Of a DNA stretch of 64,000 nucleotides, positions 58,011-64,000 are shown piece after piece. Under the pieces are notes generated by a model that saw nothing but the letters and a program-made list of their open reading frames with translations, made no database searches and was not told the DNA's origin. Each line of letters starts with the position of its first letter. Positions within the stretch are counted from its first letter, which is position 1. The position numbers and the translations under genes are program-made. The DNA is taken from assembly GCF_010183535.1 (NCBI RefSeq), contig NC_071330.1:4011717-4075716 (forward strand), written 5' to 3'. The stretch is from Caenorhabditis remanei. Its lineage: Eukaryota > Nematoda > Chromadorea > Rhabditida > Rhabditidae.

Positions 58011-58409
58011 ATGCCCAGACGATTCGAGACGAAGATAATGTTCCATGTCACCACGGATCAGTCGAAGGATGTCATCCGTCATAAGGTCGCTTATCTTATG
58101 ACTCTCTTTGGTATCGCCGTGTTCACCACTGCCTGCTTCTTCAAGTTCGCCGTCGATGTCATCTTCTTCATGGCGACCATCGATTTGAGATATGCTCATT
58201 ATTATATCTATGGTTAGTTGATGAGTGGGCGGAGCCTAAAGAAGGCTTTTATTCCAGGCGGAATCATCTACTTGATCTTCTCTATTGTTTTGATCTTCCA
58301 CGTGTCTCGCTGCGTCGTCGAGCACACTATCGAATCGTTTGACAAGATTCAACAAGTCAAGGATGAGGAGAAGAAGTTGAACGAGAAGGCGATCATGGAG
58401 ACGGTTTAA
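58011..58409 (+). CDS. Small two-pass membrane protein
   Basis: Exons 58011-58212 and 58258-58409 join in phase 1 to 117 residues. Hydrophobic segments lie at about residues 27-54 (VAYLMTLFGIAVFTTACFF and VIFFM) and 70-86 (IIYLIFSIVLIFHVS), followed by a charged helical tail (KIQQVKDEEKKLNEKA). The phase-1 intron before the last hydrophobic segment resembles the family at 2929-13271, but sequence similarity is not convincing. Function not recognised. Confidence 0.7.
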
Positions 58410-58557
58410 TCCTCTTTTTGATGTCTAATGTTGATTCGAATAAATTATTCACTTGTTTGAATTTCTTAATGTGTGTAAACGCGCTGCACTGATAATTTTG
58501 AGTGTCGAGTTTGAATTTTTGATTTATACAAAAGTTTTTCTTAAAAGTTCGATTCTA

Positions 58558-58815
58558 CTGTCGAAAAAATAAAGTTTCGACAAGGATTTTCAAAAAAAAT
58601 TTCGCGGGCTGGAACACGCAAGCGCATGAAGTTCTGGGCGGAGCTTAAATTGCAAGCTTAATTAAGCGGCGCGGTTCTAATTCCAGTTGTTTTTTTCAAA
58701 TTAAGAACCGCGCCGCTTGCAGTTTAAGCTCCGCCCACAAATTCATGCGCTTGCGTGTTCTAGCCCGCGAATTTTTTTTTTGAAAATCCTTGTCGAAACT
58801 TTATTTTTTCGACAG
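58558..58815. mobile_element. TA-flanked palindromic MITE, 258 bp
   Basis: Ends CTGTCGAAAAAATAAAGTTTCG and its complement CGACAG, long arms, flanked by TA (58556-58557 and 58816-58817). Tc1/mariner-type target. Confidence 0.85.
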
Positions 58816-59118
58816 TAATGCTATTTATGCACATGCGCTCTAGTGTTCAGAGTTGAACAGTAGAGCGCAATTACGTCTCGCCCGTTTGAACCTCTTTGTG
58901 AATAAGATGTTTGAACTGAAAAAAGTACAGTACCCGAATTTTCGACATTTTTCCATCCGACACGATGTTGCAACCGCGCTCCAGCGAGATTTTCTGGAGC
59001 GTTGTTTGCAGAAGGAGGCTATTGATCTTCTGTGGTCAGTTGAGGACCTCTTGTTCTTCTACACTCATCCTTGATTCTTATTGCGATCGATTAGGTTCAT
59101 TACTCGAAGGAATTCGAA

Positions 59119-60092
59119 ATGCAATCAATTGAGGACGAACCAATTGTCGATGAGGCAGTAAGTGTTTATTAATGAAAGTTGTTTTTATTGCTCTGCTTCT
59201 GCTTTTTGAAGTGTGCAGAAGAATTTGAATTTTTGATGTTTATCCAAACCATCATCAATATCTGTGTCCCTCTGCGCGGGTCATTCCGATGAAACTGAGT
59301 TTGCGATCAAACTTGATTCGAACATTTTCCAGGAACTCCAATTAAAACGCGATAAATGCCTTGGAAAATACATGACGCTTCTGGAGAAATTTGATGAATC
59401 AATAACATCTGAGAAACCATTTGTGGAGAAGTGGACAGGACATTTCGGAGCATACGGTATGCTTGAATTGGATGAATTTGAGAAAGAACTGATTCAATAT
59501 GAGAAGATTATACGGAGAACTGATGGAAACCCATTGATTTTGACAGAGTTACGCAGGCAACTTGTTGAAACTCTCGCTGAAGAGGCGGTGGAGAAGACAA
59601 AGGTATTTGATAGGTTGATACTAGCACGGCACGCGTCTTACAACCGCGCTCTACCGAAACCGAAGAAAATTGCTTTTTCAAGGGCATTCCGGTAAAGCGC
59701 AGTTGTAAGAACTGTGCCGAACTAATAGGTTAAAGTGATTTTTCAACAAAAAAAATTTGCAGGAACTCCAACTGAAACGTGACGACTGTCTCAAACGATT
59801 TATAAGTTTTATAGAAAGACTAAAGGAATCAAAGGCTGAGGAATCAATAGTGGAAAATTATAGATTCAAGTTAGCCAGTTACGATAGCCACCAATTGGAT
59901 ACTTGCAAAAAAATACATATTCAATGGGAGCCGATTCTGGAGCATGAAGAAAATTGGCGTAGAGATGAGCCAGAACGGCTCAGACAGCTTCAAGAGTATT
60001 ATGCGAAAGCTCATGAAGAAGCCGAAGAGAAAAGGAGAAACACTTTTCGCTACAAAACTACAGCAGTCTTCAAACGAATCTTCAAAAAATAA
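59119..60092 (+). CDS. Helical protein built from two homologous exons
   Basis: Exons 59119-59157, 59333-59602 and 59763-60092 (phase 0 throughout) give 212 residues. Exons 2 and 3 start with the same block (ELQLKRDKCLGKYMTLLEKF and ELQLKRDDCLKRFISFIERL) and stay similar for about 50 residues, so one exon arose by duplication of the other. The protein is charged and predicted largely alpha-helical, ending in a basic stretch (FKRIFKK). No known family recognised. The 13-codon first exon is short; an upstream exon is possible, and the ORF at 58853-59074 is a candidate but does not join in frame. Intron 2 carries a TA-flanked MITE. Confidence 0.65.
59621..59725. mobile_element. TA-flanked MITE, TTAGCACG family, in an intron
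   Basis: A 105-bp element with arms CTTACAACCGCGCTCTACCG and GTAAAGCGCAGTTGTAAG, flanked by TA (59619-59620 and 59726-59727). Sister of 4725-4858. It starts 18 bp after the donor of the host intron. Confidence 0.8.
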
Positions 60093-60441
60093 TGTATGTC
60101 TGTGTGTTGAGATTTCCGAATATATTATTTAATGAACCTTCTCACCTTCTTGTAATTTCCTGTGTAAACATTCGATAAACATTTGAAATTACGTATGTAA
60201 TACAATTAAAACATATTTATTTATATTTCTCTCAAAAACTAAATACAAATTTCAGCTGCAAAACACCTTCCATAAAAAACTAATTTTAAATTCCCGCCTT
60301 TACGTTACTCCGTTCTCCCGCTAGCGCGTGTTGTTTACCGTAAATCGACATCCACGTATTTCCACGTTTACCGGGTTTCTCAAAGAGATTCTTCGAATAA
60401 AACCGACATTTCTCGAAAATCAAGAAAATAAAATTCCAGCG
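60093..60441. other. Short intergenic/promoter region
   Basis: AATAAA-poor AT-rich DNA, then CTCCCGCTAGCGCG at about 60314 and an ATTCCAG trans-splice-like acceptor at 60433-60439, two bases before the next ATG. Confidence 0.5.
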
Positions 60442-63400
60442 ATGACAATACATCATCACGGTTCCGCAGAACGAAAATCAGCCGATGATTATTCGGATAT
60501 TCCACGCGGCGAGGCTTGCAAACAGCTCGTCGAGCAACTCAACAGAAATTTGTACTCGCTAAATGCAAATATGCAGACAACTTTCAAGCAGATGGTTCAT
60601 GTAGAAACAAGGTATGATAAATTACATTATAATCAAAGAAAGAACGGAAATCAAAACGTTTATTTCAGAATTGGTCACGAAATCTCACTATTATCCTCGT
60701 GCCTTCAAGAAAATATGTCAAAATGTACAATGCCATATGCTCCTCATGAAGAACAGCTTGTTCAGTTGGATTCAGCGAAGCGAAATTTGAAACAACTAAC
60801 ACGACTTCTAGATGCTCGTCAAATATTTGATTCCGAGGATGCTCATTCAGAGAAATTGAAGGATAGAGCTATAGATGACTCACTGCTTCCAACACTGGTA
60901 GCAATCGGAGAGAATTTGAAAATTATAAAAGAACTCGGCGCGAAACCTAAATTCGACTCTGAATCTTATCACAAAACTAAAGATCGATATTTGGCTTGGA
61001 AGGGTACGGAATTTGTGGTGAAATTCGACACTCCTGGAGGCCTAGACGATATTTTTGAGGCATTTACAACACTGAATTCGGTGAATGATTTCTACCGTCT
61101 CTACCAACATCATTTCGATCAATCTCTCGACACACTTCTCAATAAACATTCCGGAGTTGAGGAGAAAAAATCTCTGAAGGAAATTGGAAGTGCTTTTGTT
61201 TCAAAATCAGCAGAACACTTCAGAACTCATATTGGGTAACTTTTCTCTCAAAAATCACCGATATATCGAAATTTTTCAGTTCTCTCTGCAAATATTGTGA
61301 AGAGACTGAAGCATTCACGCGACTTCTGGACGCGTGGAAGAATTTCGTGAAGAATGGAGCGTTGGAGAAACTTTTCGAGAATACGATGGAGAATTACAGC
61401 AATTTTGATTTGCTGTCGGATTTGAAAGCGGTGAGGAAGTGTAAAAAGTGGGAATTTTAAGCTAATTTTCGGAAATTTACATACTTGTCCAGGCCCGGCC
61501 CGGCCCGAAGGCCCGGATGTTTTACCGCCAAAGTTCAAATTCTTTCAAACTTTTTGAAAATGTTCGAATTTTTTTGGCGAAAAAGTCAACTTTTCGACTA
61601 TAATTCAGAATTATAAGAAATTATGGAAAATCATCAGAAATGGTCAAATTTTCGATGAAAAATTTGAAAAAAAACGGATAATTTTTAGAAGCCGGGCCGT
61701 GCCTTCAAAAATTTTCCAAGACCCGTGCCTTGACAAGTATGATTTTTTCAAATATTTAATCAAACATTGGAATATAAAACATACAGAAAAGTTCCCATAT
61801 CAAAAACCCAGAAAAGCATACTTGTCAAATCACGGGCCGGGCCCTCGGAAAATTTCAGGGCCCGGGCCGGCCCGCAGGGCCCGCAGCAAGCTTTTTTTTC
61901 AATATTTTGACGGGCCGGCCCGGGCCGGGCCGGGCCAGCCCGGGCCGGGCCGGGCCGGGCCGGAAGATTTTTTTAGCGGGCCCGGCCCGGCCCGTGACAA
62001 GTATGCAGAAAAGTTATTTTTCTATTTTCCAGATCGTCAACAAAGCGTACGAAGAGTTCGAAGCGAACGGTGGCACCAATGTCGATGAAGACGAAGAATC
62101 GATTGAGAATATCGAGAGAATAATTGTAGATGGTCTAATGGAAAGCGCGAAAAAAACCGTTGGCAGATAAATTGAGGTCTATGGTAGAACCACCACCGCT
62201 CAATTTTGTAAGTTATGAAATTTTGATTTCATTCCTTTATTTCAACGATATATTTTCAGAGATCGGTAGCAGAAGTGATGTCGAGTCTCGAAAACTTTGC
62301 ATATCTCCTCCGTGAAGTCTCTCATCAACTTCTCGAAATCTACTCCGACGATGATGGTCGAGAATTCATGATCTCTATTCTCAAACCGATTTTCACTGAT
62401 TACACTATGAGATTGGGACGAATGGAAGATAATTCTGCACAGAAAGTGAAGTTAGAGGAGTATTTGGAGAGAATTCAGCTATCTGGGCAATTGTCGATGA
62501 TTGTTGATGAGTACAAAGAGCAAACTGAGATTAAGACAGGGCAGGAGCTGAAAAATGCAAAGAAATGGATGAATGAGAGAGTGAAAGACGCGATTCGGGC
62601 TAGTCATCGATTTGTTACGGATAAAATGCCAAATCATGGGGTGAGTTGGAAATTTTGAAAGGAAACTTGGAACTCTGCGCAAATGTTCGTACGGAAATAT
62701 ATAATTTGGGGGGGGGGGGGAGGGGGAAGTGGCGGGCCGTTGCAGACGAATAAGAATGATCACAATTTGAATGTAAAATGGAGAGAAAATTGGTTGAAAA
62801 TGACTTAAAAGCGGCTGAAATCGGCTGAGATTGGCTGGAATCGGTTGAAATTACATAGGAATGGGAAAAGTGGCCAAAATTGTTGGACAATGACTTAAAA
62901 GGGGCTGAAATATCCGAAATTTATCAGAAATTATGCTGAAATCAAGCTATAATCTCAATTATGAGAAAATTTGTACTAGAAACTAGACTTTTTTTCACAA
63001 TGATTTTTGAGAATTGTTGAAATATTGTGTGTTTTCCAAATTTTTCAATCAAAAACTCGAAAATTTGATATCAAACAATGTTATAAACCCTGTTTCTGAG
63101 ATTTTGAACTTTTTTGAGACTTGCAACGGGCCGGGCCGGCCCGAAATCAGAATTTCTCCGGCCCGGTCGGCCCGGTAGTTTAGTACTGAAAAATATTCTT
63201 AAACACGATTTTATGTAGGTTATGTAGGTTTTTGAAGAATATACTTGAGAAAAAATATTGAAAATTTTCAGAAAATAATATATTGCAAAAAATTGTAGTG
63301 TAAAAGGTTTAAAAATTCAAATCCGGGCCGGTCCGGGCCAAAACCGACCGATCCGGAATTTTAAAATCTTTAGGATGCTTATCTGTTTTCTCGGGAAAAT

Positions 63401-63475
63401 GATATGATCAGATGGCAACAAATAAGGGAGAAAGGAGAAGAAACAAGTTTACTTTCAAATTATGATAAAATATAA
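60442..63475 (+). CDS. COG7-like Golgi tether subunit, with apparent frameshift
   Basis: Exons 60442-60611, 60669-61235, 61280-61430, 62033-62207, 62260-62640 and 63374-63475 give roughly 515 residues if one base in exon 4 is ignored. The helical N-terminus and the segment KDRYLAWKGTEFVVKF..FEAFTTLNSVNDFYRLYQ resemble COG7 (NRLEALASPQIVAAF..EIDRMPQLLAYYYK). COG7 is part of lobe B of the conserved oligomeric Golgi complex, which tethers retrograde vesicles. Exon 4 has an A7 run (GCGAAAAAAACC) that leads to TAA at 62170. With six A the frame runs on (PLADKLRSMVEPPPLNF) into well-formed exons 5 and 6. This may be an assembly error, a polymorphism or decay. It is shorter than vertebrate COG7. The start is fixed by ATTCCAG. 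Confidence 0.6.
61490..61741. mobile_element. hAT-like MITE (CATACTTG/GGCCCG family), intronic
   Basis: Ends CATACTTGTCC and TTGACAAGTATG with GGCCCGGCCCGG arms, in intron 3 of the COG7-like gene. The flanking 8-mers do not match, so it is older or was rearranged. Confidence 0.7.
61817..62005. mobile_element. hAT-like MITE (CATACTTG/GGCCCG family), intronic
   Basis: Ends CATACTTGTCA/TGACAAGTATG, flanked by a perfect 8-bp duplication CAGAAAAG (61809-61816 and 62006-62013). Extremely rich in GGGCCGGGCC. Same intron as the previous copy. Confidence 0.85.
62708..62720 (+). repeat. G13 homopolymer followed by AGGGGG
   Basis: In intron 5 of the COG7-like gene. Long G runs can form quadruplexes and are unstable in worms lacking the DOG-1 helicase. 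Confidence 0.7.
63119..63360. repeat. Degraded GGCCCG element
   Basis: ACTTGCAACGGGCCGGGCCG at 63119 and CCGGGCCGGTCCGGGCC at 63325 look like worn parts of the CATACTTG family, in the last intron of the COG7-like gene. Confidence 0.5.
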
Positions 63476-63565
63476 CTTATGGTCGAAGGTTATCAACAAA
63501 AATATCGATGTAAATTTAATTAAAACTAGTATACAGCGATTATGAAACATCGGTCGCATCGATGT

Positions 63566-64000
63566 TTACACCTTAGCATCACACATTCTCAACGACTTTG
63601 CAAGCTCCACTTGCATCTGAAAAAACTGATTAGAATGTTGACAGAGGGAATGAATATGGTCACCTGTCTGAATTTCTCGTATTCATCTTCTCCACAAAGT
63701 TCAATTATTTCTGTTTTCATACAATCTTTATCTCCAAACAAATCGTCGCAACTCTCCTTTCTGCCATTCACCAAGATAGATGGAACATCTTCTGGCTTGA
63801 TACCTGGGAATGGATTGTAGTCTTGTGAGCACGTGGAGTTGCGATCATCCAGCTTCTTGCCACAGCTAGAGAAATCGTTGACTATGAACTTGGCACTTTT
63901 GCATTCAACTTCAACAGCAATGAATGCAACTTCCACTTCCGATGTGAAACTTTTCAAACATTCAAAATCAGATCTACATGTCGAGAAGAATTCACAATCC
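63566..64000 (-). CDS. Secreted DUF19 (T20D4.11-like) protein, 3' part
   Basis: Minus-strand exons 63664-64000 (open to the window edge) and 63566-63616 encode about 128 C-terminal residues. The final exon gives MQVELAKSLRMCDAKV and stop. The many spaced cysteines (DCEFFSTCRSDFECLKSF, SSCGKKL, STCSQDYNPF, SCDDLFGDKDCMKTEI, ELCGEDEYEKF) fit the nematode T20D4.11-like (DUF19) domain of secreted proteins. The signal peptide and N-terminus lie beyond position 64000. Converges with the COG7-like gene with only about 90 bp between stop codons. Function of the family unknown. Confidence 0.7.

Overview
The window looks like nuclear DNA of a Caenorhabditis nematode, probably not C. elegans itself. It is AT-rich, with many short introns ending in TTTTCAG and start codons placed directly after TTTCAG sites that look like spliced-leader acceptors. 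It also carries gene families expanded in Caenorhabditis: EGO-1/RRF-1-type RNA-dependent RNA polymerase, OMA-type CCCH fingers, F-box/FBA proteins, DUF19 and worm casein-kinase-1-like kinases. About a third is palindromic non-autonomous transposon sequence. All exon joins below were made by eye from GT..AG sites with frame checked by arithmetic; none was tested against RNA.

Layout. 1-13.3 kb: a tandem family of small three-exon membrane-protein genes (three intact, two decayed), interrupted by an Rpn13-like gene with a new repeat tail. 13.5-15.8 kb: a 5'-truncated copy of an RdRP gene. 15.8-24 kb: a gene-free block of nested fold-backs, including a 5.8-kb palindrome with a later 1.8-kb TTAA-flanked palindrome inside one arm. 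24.2-25.8 kb: an F-box-like gene (minus). 26.9-37 kb: an eIF5B-derived gene whose GTPase core has lost its P-loop and which ends in a coiled coil; a 4-kb intron holds a duplicated, frameshifted exon. 38.2-44 kb: the complete RdRP gene (minus), parent of the 13.5-kb copy. 44.7-54.1 kb: three divergent pairs of a small secreted four-cysteine peptide gene, interleaved with an OMA-type zinc-finger gene, a SET/spr-2 gene and a CK1-family kinase (minus). 55.4-56.5 kb: an F-box/FBA gene (minus) with a MITE inserted exactly at its stop codon. 58-64 kb: a small membrane protein, a protein built from two homologous exons, a COG7-like Golgi-tether gene with an apparent single-base frameshift, and the 3' part of a secreted DUF19 gene.

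How they relate. Several genes have germline or small-RNA roles in C. elegans (RdRP, OMA-type, SET), but I see no operon. The strongest themes are recent duplication and decay (RdRP, membrane-protein family, peptide pairs, eIF5B-like exon) and heavy MITE activity. Four target-duplication classes can be read directly: 8 bp (hAT-like), TA (Tc1/mariner-like), TTAA and TTA.
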